64,000 bases of DNA from Acanthornis magna (Eukaryota > Chordata > Aves > Passeriformes > Acanthizidae). This document shows positions 45,970 through 59,200 of this stretch, piece after piece. The stretch is taken from assembly GCA_036785705.1 (NCBI GenBank), contig JAWUZG010000056.1, positions 14,454,001-14,518,000 of the forward strand. The letters are read 5' to 3'. Every line of letters starts with the position of its first letter. Positions within the stretch are counted from its first letter, which is position 1. The position numbers and the translations under genes were made by a program. The notes under the pieces are model-generated. The model was not told the origin of the DNA, did not search any database, and saw nothing but the letters and a program-made list of their open reading frames with translations.

Positions 45970-48900
45970 TTCTCTCTACAACACCAACAGCAGTTAAGGT
46001 TAGTGGGTTTGAATGCAACTGCAGTACTTTGTCTGGAAATGCCCCTATGTTTGTCTCTCCAAAGTTGGGATCTGAGAGGATTTCTCACCAACTTAATTCT
46101 TTTTGGAGTACAGTATCCCTTTCTCTCCATCCTTTTCCTTGTGTGTCTTTAAAATAAAGAGCCTTTGCAGAGGAACTGCTCTGTGTTCTGAGTTTATATA
46201 GCAGTTAGTGCAACAGGACCCTAATCCTGGCCGGATGTTTAAGAGATTAGGAAGAGGAGGAGGATGCCTGTTTATACAGAAGGCTTTCTCTTGTTAGTCA
46301 AATAAAGAGAAATTTTCCTATTGGTTTAATTCTTAACTGTTTTGACCTCTCACATTAGGGTTAAATTTGCCCCTTTGTTCTATTGCAAAGTAAGACACTG
46401 TGAGAAGAGATGAGCCAACTACTTAATTTAGTTTCATAGGGATTGGTGCAAAGGTTTGTGTTGCTCACAGTTTCCTGCTTCCTACATCCCAAGCTAATTC
46501 CACTTCAAGCCCGATGGGAGCTTAGTACCTGAATGAACATAATGTCTCAGAAGTCAAATAAATAAGAAGACAAGAATGAAAGATTGAATTTAAAGGGAAT
46601 GAAAAACATTTTTCCTTGTCTGAGGATGTGAACCCTTCCAGCTCTGCCTGAACTTAGTATTATTGAGCAGAAAAAGAATGCACTGTAATGATTGCTTATC
46701 TCTCTCTTTTCTCTATTTCCCTTGAACAGTGGTTGGGAGTTTTCATTTCCTATGTCATTTATAATGTGCTGAGTTTTGTATTTTTGTTTTTGTTTGGCAC
46801 GTGCATTGTGAAAAGAAGGAAGGCCTGTTATAGATTACATCACCCTTTTTCATCCTAACCAGCATTAATGATAAATCCACCATTTCTCCTTAGAGTGCAC
46901 CATATTCTGATCAGGGCAAGATGAATTGAATAAATATATAGGAGCTACAAAGCTCTTTAATGCTTGGTCACAGATCTGAATCCAGTCCATATCAACAGTA
47001 ATCTTAGGCAAAATTACACTTAATTTTGAAGGCACACCCACAGAGAGAAACTGCTCCTAAAATGCTTATTTTATGGTGATTTCAGCAGAAAGACTGAGTC
47101 ATAAATACAGTTTTTCTAGGTCAGAGTTATGGCACATTGGCAAACAGATATGTTGGATGTGCTCAATAGTACATGCCCTGTTCTGTTCTGCATCTATGAA
47201 TGTCTGGCTGGAATTGCAGAAATTATCACAGTTTTTTTTTTTTTCATCCTGGTCCTAATCCAATTCCCATCAATGTCTTATTAACCCCTTGCTGTGACAA
47301 TGACCAGGATGTTGAACTTTCCTCAGATTTGTCCCAGTGAAAATTTTTATTCTTCATTTAACATTTTATCCTCAAGCCAAACCTGTTCCTGGCTAAAATC
47401 CTACAATTTGTAGCAGCAACATTTATAAGAACCTTTTCTACTGCATCCTCTTTTAAACACTTATAACAAATTCTGTACCATAATTGTCTGACTGTCCCAG
47501 GTCATTCCTCCTGGGGACATTAGAAAAAGTTTAGATTTAAGATCCACACTGAAGTGCTTCCATCAAAGCAACATGAAAGGTTTCTGCAATGTTAGATGCT
47601 CTTCTGCCTCTGCCTTGCCTAACAAGTGGCTTTAAGACCACTAAGCAGCTGAACACATCTGGCTTCAGTCACCTAAGCTTGCAGGTCACTGGATTGCTCT
47701 TTGTGTTGTCTTTCGCCGTGAGGATTTTCCCCAACCAAATCGAAAGCTTTTAAGTAGCTGTATGTTTGTGCCAAACACTAATTGAATGAAAGGGAAAGAT
47801 GTGAGCCAGATGCACCAGGCTAAATTCCCTCTAGAAGTTAATGGAGTTGTTTCAAACTTAAATCAATGAATCTCCAATGGACATCTGTCCTGGACATTCA
47901 GTCCCAAGAACCAACAAGACATATTGAAAAATTGGTACACCCCTTTCGGAAGTTAGAGAAGGAGAAGAAGAATCTAAAAAAAAAAATATGGTATACAGAT
48001 CAATCAGCTTTTGATTAAAGATACCTATTTCCTACTACAAGCAACACTTTGTATTTCTCAGTTCTGAAAATGAGTAGAGGATTTTGCAGAAGTCAATTTA
48101 TGTATTTTGTTGGACATTCTTTGGTTGAATGTCTTTTATCTGATTTTTTTTTAATATATCAAGAGATCGACAATTTTGCCCCTACATAGCAGCTTATGAA
48201 ACCATGTTTATTGGTTATCTTCCTCACTGCCAGCAGGTACATGGATCACTTCTTAAGGATACATTTCATTGGAAGGCAGCACTCAGAAACAGCAAGGGCT
48301 CACTGAGAGAAACAAGAAAATATGTGGATTTGAAATATCAGAGAGATTTCACCAACATTATGATCAAAGTTAAATCTGCAAAGAAATAATCTCCACAGTG
48401 GTTGTTATTTTCCTATGGTGTTCCCAAATTAAAGGAGGAGTACATTTGAATGCATAACATAAACTTGTCAATAAAAATTTAAAAAAACATGAGTTTGAGC
48501 AGGAAGATTTCCCCTGCTTAAGAAGGACTGCTGTTTTATGTTTCTTTTCCTATTTCAAAGCGGTTTTAACATGAACTGCAATTTCAAAATAAACTTTTAT
48601 TATGAGTAAAAACAAAACATTTCATCTGTGTAACATCAGAGTATTCATTCCACGGTGATCTTTTAAACTTGAGAGAATTGCGCAATAAATACTGAATTTT
48701 CCTTTGTAAAAGTCACTTGAAAAAAAATCTGTGCATCAGTACAGACACATGATATTTCAGCATTACTGAAATACTTCATTGCATTGCTTTACAAAATCAA
48801 ATGTCATTAAAAAGGACATTTTGCACTAAAATAGGTGATTTTCTTAAAAGCTTCATTTTGACCCTCCAATATTGTTCAATGAAAGTTTTTGCTGGCTTGA

Positions 48901-49540
48901 AATCAGGTTTTCTCCTTTTGAGAAAAGTGGAAGTGGAGGCTCTGAGCAAAAACCTGACCACCCATGAGAGGTTTGCTGTTGACTTCAATACATCCCGGAT
49001 TTCCCCCACGGAATTCAACGGCGTCGTGAAATTTAGAAGTACTGGCTCCACACTATTCAATGGCAGCAAGAGATTAAAGAGGAGTTACACAGGATGGTGA
49101 TAGTAGAATGTAATGTATATGGTTCAGATTTAGTACGTATCACAGAATAGGCCACAGAGGTGAAAGGGGAGCTGGGCAGGAATTCCAGCTGAACTAGCTC
49201 ACTTGTCCCTAATCCCTGCTATCTGATGAACTGCCCTTGGCAAGGACCACAGTAGTACAAAAGTTATGCCAGTGTTCAAGTGTCAAAGGTGATAGAAAGC
49301 TAAAAATCACTTTGCATCAGATGGCTGTAATAGATTTCCAAAGTTTGTCCTGGATCAGTTTCCCCAGCCATTGAAGGAACAAAAGTAGAGCTCCCCTTCC
49401 GTGCATATCAGCACTAATTCCTGTGTATCATTTCTGAAAGGCTTCAGCTCCGAGACTCGTTTTGTCCATCAGCTTGGCTCAGAGGTGTGTCAACAGGGGA
49501 ATATGAAGAAACCAGGCTTGAAAACACTGTCTGGACTGGA
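45970..49540. other. Unique non-coding sequence
   Basis: No exon or clear repeat. Weak similarity to old palindromic repeats at about 47240-47280 (GGTCCTAATCCAATTCCCAT) and 47800-47880 (CCAGATGCACCAGGCTAAAT, AATGGAGTTG) is too diverged to call. The paired 90-99 codon frames at 48797-49100 are opposite-strand mirrors. Confidence 0.45.
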
Positions 49541-49547
49541 AATGAAA

Positions 49548-49562
49548 GGGAGGGAGGGAGGG
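49548..49562 (+). other. Tight G-quadruplex motif (GGGA)n
   Basis: GGGAGGGAGGGAGGG has single-base loops, the most stable class of canonical motif. It is followed by further G runs up to 49588, 28 bp before A41. Confidence 0.75.
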
Positions 49563-49615
49563 AGGAAGAGGGGGACCAGGGGAGGGGGTGTTTGACAAAA
49601 GTATACATACACAAC

Positions 49616-49616
<1 letters not shown>

Positions 49617-49657
<41 letters not shown>
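49617..49657. repeat. Poly(A)41 homopolymer
   Basis: Forty-one A, the longest homopolymer in the window. No retroelement body is recognisable upstream, and the purine-rich left flank argues for slippage expansion, not retroposition. Confidence 0.92.
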
Positions 49658-49659
<2 letters not shown>

Positions 49660-49661
<2 letters not shown>

Positions 49662-52600
49662 AAGGAAATTCTTTTACATTTATGAGAATAAACTAGATTC
49701 CTCCGGTCTGACAGATGAGCATAACTGTAGGTCTACCTACAGACTTTGATAAGCATTTAAATGTAAACAAAAAGGATCAATTTACATTTTCCTTTCTGTT
49801 GCCAAATGCAATGCATCATTTTACAATTGCCATTAAGGATTATTGCTATCCTAACACAGCGCCTTACACAGTTTGTGCCCATCATTTGTTTTCTACCCTG
49901 GCAGAACATCTCAGGCTGCTGGCAGTTTTGCACTGATGTTGTCTTTGTCCTCTTTTAGTTTTCTGGAATGTGCTTATTCCAAAAAGGGTGGGTTTTTTAT
50001 CCCCAAAACTGTCTTCCATGAAAGCATGTCACTCACCACCTCCTTGTGCACTTATTTAAGTGCTGATGGTCTCATCTCCCATGCACAAACTCCTTCCAGT
50101 TCTGGGGTGCCCAGGCTCATAAAGCTACTTTTTACCTTATTGGAGTGTAACGTGGACAGTGTCTTGGATTCCACTTATTCCATAACCACCATTTAAATTA
50201 GCAAATTCTTTTCTGATCTATGCCCTCCCTCCCTTCTTTCTCCCTTTTTTTTTTTCTTTTATAATTCCAGGGAAAGGGAAACAAGCCACAAGCATTCATT
50301 AAGCAAACAGCTGTGGACTAGAGGAGATCAGAAGTGCAGTCTGGAAACCATGTGTGCTTCTCATGTTACAATAATTGGGAAAGGATGATCAATGGCAGGT
50401 ATGGAAACACAACAGCCTTAGGTATGCTGGAAAAAAAAAAAAAAGAAAGGGTTCATCCAAATCCTGCTTGGAATAATAGATCCACTGAGATCCACTTTGC
50501 AGCCCAGAGAGCACAAACAGCAGCATGTGAAACTGCTCAAGTGCTGACAGGATCCCCTCCCCTCAAAAATACATTTATGCAGAACATAACGCAAACGTCA
50601 ATTAAAAGGATTGTGTTTAGCCACCACATTTTGTTTTCTTCTCAACCTGTGATGTAATCTGTTCAGCTGTTAGCTGTTCCCTACGTTAGGGACCTATGTA
50701 TCATCCCAGCAATCAATGTGTCTCTGAGAGCTATTCTTCCCGGGAATTACCTGAACCAGGAAACTTTACAAGCTCTTGCTGCTCTGCCCACCACAGTCTT
50801 GCTGTCTCACAATGCCACGGGGCAGTTTAACATGGGAATCCCTTGACTGGTGTCCACAAATCAAAATCACATGTCAGCATGCGAAGCATTCAGCCGTCCT
50901 CACATTTTGAATGGAAACAGCCTTCTTTATGTCACAGATTTTTTTTTTTTTGTTCATTTGAAGCACCAAAGACTTTGACTTGCTATCTTCACAATAAATT
51001 TTCCTAAACCAGCTTAAGCTATCTGGCCCACATATCACTTAATATTCCTAAGGTGGCTCGAGTAAAAGCACTTTTGGTTTTAAGTTGCATACTTAGCCCA
51101 TGACCATGTTCCAGGGTTCATCAGGTGGGCTGTGGGACAATCCTAACAAACATTCTCCACCTCAGACCTGAAATTAGCAGCACTGTGGATACTTTGCCAT
51201 TGTTATTATCTTGTTATAGCGTTATGCTGAATTGGAGGAATATCTGTTAGGAAAAAAATCTCATTTTCCACTCAGTCATTGACCTCCCTGTTGAGAACAC
51301 ACACATGCACTCATAAAACCAAATTATATTATTAAAATACATCTGGACTAAGAACTTGGATTAAGACTGATGACCAGGCATTCACAGGCTCCCCAGCTGA
51401 CTTTGGCAGTACACTCCAATCACAACTGGCCAAAGCTGGCTTCACTCCAATGCTCAAAGGTTTTATTCCTTTAAGACGATATATTTTAACAGGGAGTTCT
51501 TCACCTGTTCTCGTACTAAGAGGAAAACTGATTTAAAGTGCATTTTTTATTTTCCCATTGTCCTTACGTGAAAAGATTTCCCAAGAAGAGGATATGAAGA
51601 GAAAGAGACAGTTCCAGTGTTTACTCTCACTATCAGACTCAGAAATACTTCTTTTCATGCAACCATCCCATATGACTGCTCTGATCACCGTAAATATTTC
51701 TACAGCACTTTAGCCATGGTCCTTAATCACTTCTACACTGAGCTCAGGACAGACCCTGTCCTGGGAATAGGTCACTCCCTGCTCCAGATTGGCTAGAATG
51801 ACCCTAGATATTAGCTAAGAACCACAAAATAATTATGCCTTAAAGGAAATTAACGTATGCTGGTTTTCATTCCCATTTTCCTTTCCCTTTATCTTTTATT
51901 TACAGCCATCCTTTCATTACAAACAAGGTCATCCTAAAATTACAAAGATACAGTCAAACATATGCTTTGGGGGTTTAGTGCTAACCCTGTACAGTCAGTC
52001 TTTTTATAGGGAAACCCTAAAATTAAAAAGGATTTTGTCAAGTCCAGAGGCCTTCCCAATGTATTTCCACAGAGCAAAAAGGCAGCTCTGGTGAATGAGC
52101 ACCCTGTTATAGTGAGCAATCATTTGGCAGCATAGGTTATTTTAATGGACACATCACTTTAAACGGAGCCTTCACCATCTGTTCTGCCCTCTAATTACAG
52201 ATGCAAAAAGAACATAATTCACAATTGCATCATAAAAAAGTAAGATATAAGTGATTTAAATGCATGTGTATGTTCTTTATTCAATGCAGCATGCAGCTGT
52301 TATGTTGTTTTCATGTTTCAGACACAAATCAGGATGAAAATGGCTCTCCTTTGATAGAGTGAATTCCCTCACACAGGACATTTTGTGTTCAGCAAGCAAG
52401 AATTTGCTAAGGGCAAAATCCCTACTTTTTCACTAAAAACCAAGTCTGGACTCTGTAAAAGGAAGATGGAATTGAATCGCACAGCCAGTGGAAGTGCAGG
52501 GCTCTGAGGCAGCCTGTTCACAGCTCCTCCCCTGGAGTCCTGACAGAAAGAGCAGTGAACGATGCTCCACGAGGCTAATCCAGAGGGTGGCCAAGTCCTG

Positions 52601-53030
52601 GAGGGGTTAATCCATCACTATCTGGGGGTCAGAATGCACACATATACAGAACTTCTTTTTCCTTTTTTCTTCTTTTTTTTTTTTAATTCCTTCGGTGTTG
52701 CAGCAACATCTTTCTCCCTGCACCATCGTGCCTGCTTCCCAGTTTGCCTTATTTTGATTCCCTGGAGAACACAACCTTGTGTTTGACCTGTAACCCAACA
52801 TTTCAGCCCCCCTGAGCACCTTGCTGCAGGGCAGGAGTCACGGCAGGCCCTTCCTCCAGCCCATTGCACCGGGCTGGGTTTCAGCCTAATAGAAGATTTC
52901 ACAGTAGCTGCACAGTATATAGCTCAAAAAGAGAAATTGGAGAGTTCCTGCTGAGTAGGAATTCATCCATCAGCAGCAGCAAAAGGCAGGAATATGCAAG
53001 CAAATAATCCATTCTTAAACTTAAATGATG
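49660..53030. other. Unique non-coding sequence with short A/T runs
   Basis: A15-type run at 50430-50443, T12-type runs at 50940-50951 and 52673-52684. No coding or repeat family recognised, apart from the regulatory candidate listed next. Confidence 0.5.
52085..52330. promoter_or_regulatory. Candidate conserved non-coding block
   Basis: Seen: ATTTTAATGGACACATCACT, CTCTAATTACAG, CACAATTGCATCATAAAA and ATTCAATGCAGCATGCAG, homeodomain, C/EBP/ATF and POU-like words in non-repetitive sequence. Inference only, no alignment available. Confidence 0.22.
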
Positions 53031-53079
53031 CCATAAAATGAAAGAAATGCCAATTATTCTCAAGTGAGTCAAGATAGTT

Positions 53080-53163
53080 AAAGTGCAACCTTTTATTGGA
53101 CTAACAAATGGGATAGAAATGAAGCACACAAGCTTTCAGGATGAAAATGTATTTTCTTCAGGT
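53080..53163 (-). repeat. Probable old amniote dispersed repeat
   Basis: Reverse-complemented, the segment reads CCTGAAGAAAATACATTTTC, GAAAGCTTGTGTGC and TTTGTTAGTCCAATAAAAGG. These words, in this order, are shared by a repeat family abundant in turtles and crocodilians (GAAGAAG..., GAAAGCTTGT..., TTGGTCCAATAAAAG). The family name and class are not certain from memory. Confidence 0.45.
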
Positions 53164-53546
53164 GTTGGCAGCTTTTAAATTGAGCTATGGTCCAATCCAA
53201 GTTTTTCTTAAGGATCAATATGACTCCAGACATTTTATTCTTTCTTCTTTTTTTTAGTCTTTTTGATCCAGTAAGTTTTCTTTAAAGATGGCCGTTATTT
53301 TTTATCTACTTAGAAACAAATCAAGTTTCAAATGAACAATATTTTATTTTTTCACAGGCCCATAAAATTAGGATGCTTTTCTTTGCAGCTTCAACAGGAA
53401 AGCTAGTTTTAACAGAACATTATTCTCTGTGTAGGGCTCCTTAAAATAAATTTTAAAAAACCCTTCTCATTTCAAGTCGGAGATGCTTCTTTTAGAGCTT
53501 TGCTTGTCTTGATACGAGAAGTTAATAATATCTTGATTTAGCTACC

Positions 53547-53637
53547 CATTTAAATAAGCATCTAACTTTAAACTCAGAGCAGTCTTGGATTATTTCAGGA
53601 AAGCTACTCTGCTTAAAGTTAGAAGTATGTTTAAATG
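53547..53637. repeat. Long imperfect hairpin (MITE-like remnant)
   Basis: The arms at 53547-53582 and 53604-53637 are reverse complements over about 34 bp with a few mismatches (CATCTAACTTTAAACTCAGAG against CTCTGCTTAAAGTTAGAAG; ATTTAAAT at the ends), around a 21 bp loop. The loop word CTTGGATTATTTCAGGAAAG fits old amniote palindromic repeats. A transcribed foldback is an alternative. Confidence 0.6.
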
Positions 53638-53639
53638 TG

Positions 53640-55940
53640 TATTGTCAATACACGTTGCCATCTCAACTTAGTTGACTCCAGAAGATGCTTCCAACTCCCT
53701 TTCATTGCTGTGGAGAATGAACTAAAAGCCAGAAGGCCCTAATAGCTTCTATGGCTTCTCTTCCTAGACTGAGCAGTCCGTGATCCTACCAGAGACAGGT
53801 TTTATTAGATGACAGAGGCTATTGTATAAGGTGAATGTGAGAAATATTTTTTTCTCACCATCTGTGAAACAGGGATACAAATGTTATCACCTTTCCTTGA
53901 AATGTTCTGAACTCTGCAAATTTTAAAGAAATTCCACATGTAGCCTTCAAAAATATCTTTTTATAGGTAAGGTGAATGAAAAAATGAAGTTGCAAAATTC
54001 CCATTAGCTATTTTTGTCTTTCCCCTTGCAGTCAGTTTATGAGGTAGTCAAAATATTTCATCATTCAAAATCCTCATCAGAAATAATTTGCTTTTTTTTT
54101 TTTTTTAATCCCCCAAATATTTTCAGTTTCTCATCTGTGTGCTGCAGATGTCAGCTCTGAGAAAGCTCACATGTGGCAGGGATCTGGCTGCAGGGAAGGA
54201 CAGGACACTCCCAGCGATCCTGCACAAGGCGTTGGACCACTCTCCCCATATGTCATGGTGTTACAACCACTACAGTCAATTCCACTTGATAGCTGAGCAT
54301 ATAATATGAAGTAAAAGAAAATTGGTTAGGTATGTTGGACCTCAGACAGTTAAGACTTAAATGTAAGTCAGAAAACTTCAAAATCAATGCGACTTTTTAC
54401 AAGGCAACAATTCAGGGAAAGAGTTCACAGTGCCAAGACAGCTGTGTACTGGGAAGGATCCTAGCTGCTTCTTTGGAATAAAGCATATACTGGAAATAAT
54501 GCAATCAAGCAACTCCTTAAAATGAAAAATTACAGTAAAACATCCTTAAAATAACAGAAGGCTCTGCCAGCAGCTCCAGGCTTGGTATTGGTAGTGCGCA
54601 AGATGCTGCATTTCTTCTGAGTAAGCTATTACTGTCAATTCCCAAGAAAAAAAGTATTGACCAGCGTTGGACTTTCCCAGTGTCATAATGTTCAGCCAAC
54701 ATAAACAGTTCTGATCGAGTCATTATTTGTCTCATTTCCAAGACAGTTTTCCAACGTATGCTAATTTGTTTAGAGAGCAGAATTGTATGGAGGAGGATGC
54801 CTATTTAAGCTCAGTATCAATGATTTTCCCCAGGCAAACAGAAGGAAAATCTTGATAGCAGAAACTTGCACTGTTTTAAATAGCTCCTATAGAAAGGCTG
54901 GCTCTGGAAGGGATATCAAAAGGCTATTTTTTGGGCTGAAATGAGCTGGTTTTGACCTGGGTTTGAGATCGCAGCAGGGAGTGGGAGAAAGGAGACACAT
55001 CTTCATGTTCTTCAGTCTGCTTGTTCATTCTTGGGGGAATCTGTCACACCCCTAGGGATGCTCTAATCCCAGCCAGCTGGAACAGTCTTACGACAAGTCC
55101 TGCCAGCCCCGACTGTGAGAATGTCCTGAGCCTTTTTCAGCCATGCTCTCAGCCCTCCACTTTTCACAGGGCAAGGAAAAGGTGGCACAGACCCAGCTCT
55201 GCTAGTTTTATATTGCACAAAGACACCTCTGTGAGAGAGGACTCTTGTTTTGGCTGCTTGGGACCATTTTACTCTGCTTGAAGGAGGGGTCTGCCCAAGT
55301 TCTTCAATTTTGCTACTGAACATTTCTTAAACTGTTGAAAAAATAACACAATAATAGCTTTTGGAGAGCAGGGAGAGAAGAAGGGGGAGAGCAAGTAAAC
55401 CCTTCTTATCCTGGCTATGATTTAGAGCTGAGGATCTCTCTGCACATTAGGCAGCACATCCCCACAGGGGTTGTAGAGACAAGTTAGGTGAGGATGAAAG
55501 GAAGATCATATCACCAACTTTCTGTACATGCTTCTGTGCAGATCAGATAATCCTGTCATGCTAAAGGATTGCCCCTTCCGAGGGGCTGACTCCAGTCGTG
55601 TGGGGGAAATGTGCACCCAGCGAGGCAGGGATCTCTAAACCACCACCCCCCACAATGTGACTGAAGGGAAAGAGGTGCATTAAGGCCCCTAAATGATTCA
55701 ATGCCTCCCCCACCTCACAGACATAATCTTTACTCTGCTCTAATTCCAGCACCTACTTGGCCCTCAGCCCAGTGAAAGGCTCGACCTCTTTCCAGACCTC
55801 AGACACGCATTTACATACCCTGCAATGTGTCTGTGTACGTTAGAGGACCTGCTGTATAATTTTAGTGCCTTTCCTTTCAGTGAGGTCATGGAAGTATGGG
55901 CACCCTGGGAAAAAAAAATGAAATGCTAAGTATAAGGAGA
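53640..55940. other. Unique non-coding sequence
   Basis: A T15 run at 54092-54106. No exon recognised. Frames at 55021-55323 on both strands mirror one stop-poor GC-leaning stretch. Confidence 0.5.
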
Positions 55941-55944
55941 TGGA

Positions 55945-56042
55945 GTCAGATTTTTAAAGATACTTACATAGGTGCCAGCTGGTTTTCTAAGCTGCTTTAG
56001 CCCCTAATTTCAGCTGACTTCAAACAGCTTTGAAAATCAGAC
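55945..56042. repeat. Inverted-repeat element (old MITE-like)
   Basis: Terminal inverted repeats GTCAGATTTTTAAAG (55945-55959) and CTTTGAAAATCAGAC (56028-56042) match at 13 of 15 positions. Inside lie TTACATAGGTGCC and CCCCTAATTTCAGCTGACTTC, words typical of an amniote palindromic repeat family with GATTTTCAAAGGTGC ends. Related words (GATGCTCAGTGCCCCAG, CACTGAGTGCTCAG) continue to about 56190. Confidence 0.55.
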
Positions 56043-56209
56043 TTCAGTAGCCTGAGTTGATTTTGCTGACTGTGAAATAAATCTCAATTGATTTCTGGAA
56101 GTGTGAGTGAGCAAAGAACACCCTCAACAGCCTTTGACTTCAGATGATGCTCAGTGCCCCAGAAATTAGGTCACTGAGTGCTCAGGAGGATCACTGAAAA
56201 ATGCAGGCA

Positions 56210-59200
56210 CAGAAAGAAGTGGGTAGTGTTTGCTGGGGTGACTTGGGAAAGCAAGAAGTTAGTCCCTGGCCAAATTGGCTGGGACTGCTCCCAGGGGACA
56301 GGTTCTGTCCCATCGTAGTCAATTGGACTTTGTCATTGACTCCTTGGGGTTAGCAGTTTTGCCCAGGACTGTTTTTTGCTGCCAGAGAGTTGTCAAATCC
56401 ACTGGGCATTTTTTTTTTCTTTCTATTGAAATGCATAACACAGTGGTGGGGCACTCAGTTATAACATTCGCAGAGGACAAAGCTGAGGCCAAAAAAGCCT
56501 CTTTTCCTGCCTATCCCTCATATCTTGCAGAACTGAATTTATTTTTCAAATACATGATTTCTCATCTTCTGTTTAGTTTCCAAGTCCTAAGGGCTGATAG
56601 AACTCAAAACAGCCTTGAGAGAACTTGCCAGTCTTTATTTTCTTAGATTTGCCGACAACTTATTAAACAGACACAAACCCCACTCTTTAAGCATACAAGG
56701 CAGCCTTTCAAGTCAGTCCAAGATCACAGGTCAACAAAAAGCCAAGAAACAAGCTCAACTAGGCAACAAGGCCTGAAAAACTAAAAATATTGTTACCTCA
56801 GAAAATGGAAGTAATCTTAGTCAGGAGGGATCTTTTCTTGAGGCTTTCTTTCCACATACTTCTGTACAAAAAAACAGCTACAGGTGCTCCTGGGTTTTTG
56901 ACTTTTTGCACTGGGGAGATGCCTAGTTCAGATTTAACCAGTCTGACTTAAATACCGACAGCAACCTAGCATAGATCATAGGCCAGATTATTTTGCTTCT
57001 CCACAGCCCTCATGTCGCAGGTCTAACATTTATTTTTCTTCCAAGTGTAGAATTCCCCTTAATACATTTTTAATTAGCTCATTCATCCTCTGCGGTGTCG
57101 TTACCACCAGTCCACCACAGAGAAGGAAAGGGAAGGGTCAAGCTGGGCAAATACGAATGGCTCGGGATGTTCTGCTCATTGTTGAAGGAGTGACTCACTG
57201 TACAGGAGGACACAGACACATCCAAAAGGGCATTCCACAGGCACTGAGCATAATACCACACAGAGAATATCCTAAACAATTGAACTTGGCTATGGCCTAC
57301 CGAGTTCTGTCGTGAACAGAAATCCCCCCCGTTCCTAAATTTCCTCCATTGCTGTCTGCAGTGGTAAAGATGCTGATATTTCAATCCTGCCTCTGACATA
57401 TACTTTGATTCTCTCCACTTTTCCAGGTGATATACTCATGGCTCTGGCTACAAGGCACCGAAGGAACTAATGAATGACCATTTTGCAAGGCAATTGCTTG
57501 CAGACACATTCTCACAAGCTTTTCTCCAGGAAATTGCCGCAGAAAATTCAAGCCTTCTTCCTGGTGTAGATCTTCTGGGAGTATTTAATTTTTTAAGAGG
57601 TGGTGGGTTTTTAATTCATACATTTTTCAGTTTCTTTCCAAGCTTTTCAGGCCATTTCCAGCTTTCCCACGAGAAAGAGAAGAAAGCCACCATAACAAAG
57701 CGAGACAAAATTACAGCCCACCTCATTGCTGGGGAAGAGGTACCAGGGCTTGGGTTTCACCTCTCCTCCCTTTGCCCTCTACTACCTCCAGCCTGTCCCC
57801 ACCCCCAGGGGAAGGAAGGTGGTTCTAGCTGCTCGAGGTAATAAAGTAAGGCCTGGGAGGAAATGTTGTCTTTTGGGAAAAGGCAAAATTGTGTGACTGC
57901 ATTAAAGTCAACACTATTTATCTTCACCTCTTGTCCTACGGGACGACAAAGGGACACAACTGTTAGACCCAACCCCTCTGTGCAGCTGCAATGCAAAGAG
58001 GGCAGGGACTGGTACTTTCAAGTGTCAGACCTTTTGTGCCCAACTACTAGTTTATGAGGCTGATGTCAAGCATCTCACTCAATGAAGTCTTTGTCCTAGG
58101 TGTATAGGGCAGGACAGTGGAAAAACTACCCTGTCTTATATCCCAGGCTCATCCATCTTCTGGTCACCCGGTTGCTCCATTTTTTTTTTTTTTTTTTTAG
58201 GCTACCCGTTGCATTGCTAGTAAGGTTTCCCCCCTCCCGGGTTAATGTACTGGAAAATTGCTCTGCATGTTTATGTGGGGGTCCCTTCCAACTGAAAGAG
58301 AAAAGGAAAGAGGAAAAAAAGACTATTTGGAAAGAAGAATATTTTTCCCACTGAACTCACAGGGCAGACCCCAGCTTGTGGGTTCTGACCCTGATTAAGA
58401 GAATTTCAATGACCTGCTAGGAGGTTTATTGTGAAGTTTGGCAGAATGCACTTCCGAATGAAATTTTTTATTATTTATAATCACAAAGGTGGATTTGAAT
58501 GGTCTACATTCCTCTCCTTCACCAGTCTACTGACTTCGAGACCCCAACTTTAAACGACCACAGATCACCTAGATCCAGTTTGCTTCAGTTCTCTTCCAGC
58601 TCCTGGACCTCAGCCAGGTTCTCTGTTTTGAACCAGTCCCTGTTGTGTTTTCTTAATTTTCTTTCTCTTTTATACATTTATAACTGAGTTGCACAATACA
58701 AATTTAACTGTTGTTGACTTTGGACCCAAGGATGGGGCAACACAAGTGACAGCATGATATGAGATAACTTGTAGCTGCTGTTGGATAAAAATAGCCAAAA
58801 TATACGCCTACAAACAAAAAGTTTCCAGGGTTGAGGCTGTTTTTAGCTGAAATTAAACTTCACGTGGTCTCTGGGGTTTGAGCTAAGACTAACTTTGGAC
58901 AGAAATGAAATACCACAAATGTCACAAACAGTGTCCATAAACAAGCTAAAAATCAACAATCCTATTTTCCCAGGTCCAGAAGTGCAGCCACTTGCTGTAT
59001 GTTCGTAGATACAGTCATGGGTTGAACCTCATACGTGACTGGGATAAAGCCAGGTACTAAAAGGAACTTCTTAATGCATTGGAAATACTCAAGGCCCAAT
59101 GTTAGTGCTCAGGTGCTTTTCTGTTCCCTTTGAATGGGGTAGTATTTTTTGTCTCTTGCTCAATGAGATAAACATGAGAATAAAATCCTTCATCTTAGTC

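Noticed and set aside
47240..47880. Words resembling amniote palindromic repeats (CCTAATCCAATTCCCAT, AATGGAGTTG)
   Set aside because: Too diverged and scattered to define an element.
48797..49100. Opposite-strand 90- and 99-codon frames containing TTGACTTCAATACATC
   Set aside because: The two frames mirror each other. The word resembles old palindromic repeats but too little matches to call one.
57426..57841. Acceptor (CTCTCCACTTTTCCAG) before a frame containing an amphipathic-helix-like peptide
   Set aside because: In the phase of that frame the first codon after the acceptor is TGA, so the frame cannot be entered by splicing here. It would need its own ATG at 57470.
58180..58220. T19 followed by AG and a nearby GTAAGG, resembling a tiny exon
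   Set aside because: A homopolymer makes acceptor-like junctions by chance, and the enclosed ~18 nt has no support.
58270..58295. GGGGTCCCTTCCAACTG, similar to the CR1 3' end
   Set aside because: Only one word matches and the terminal octamer repeats are missing.
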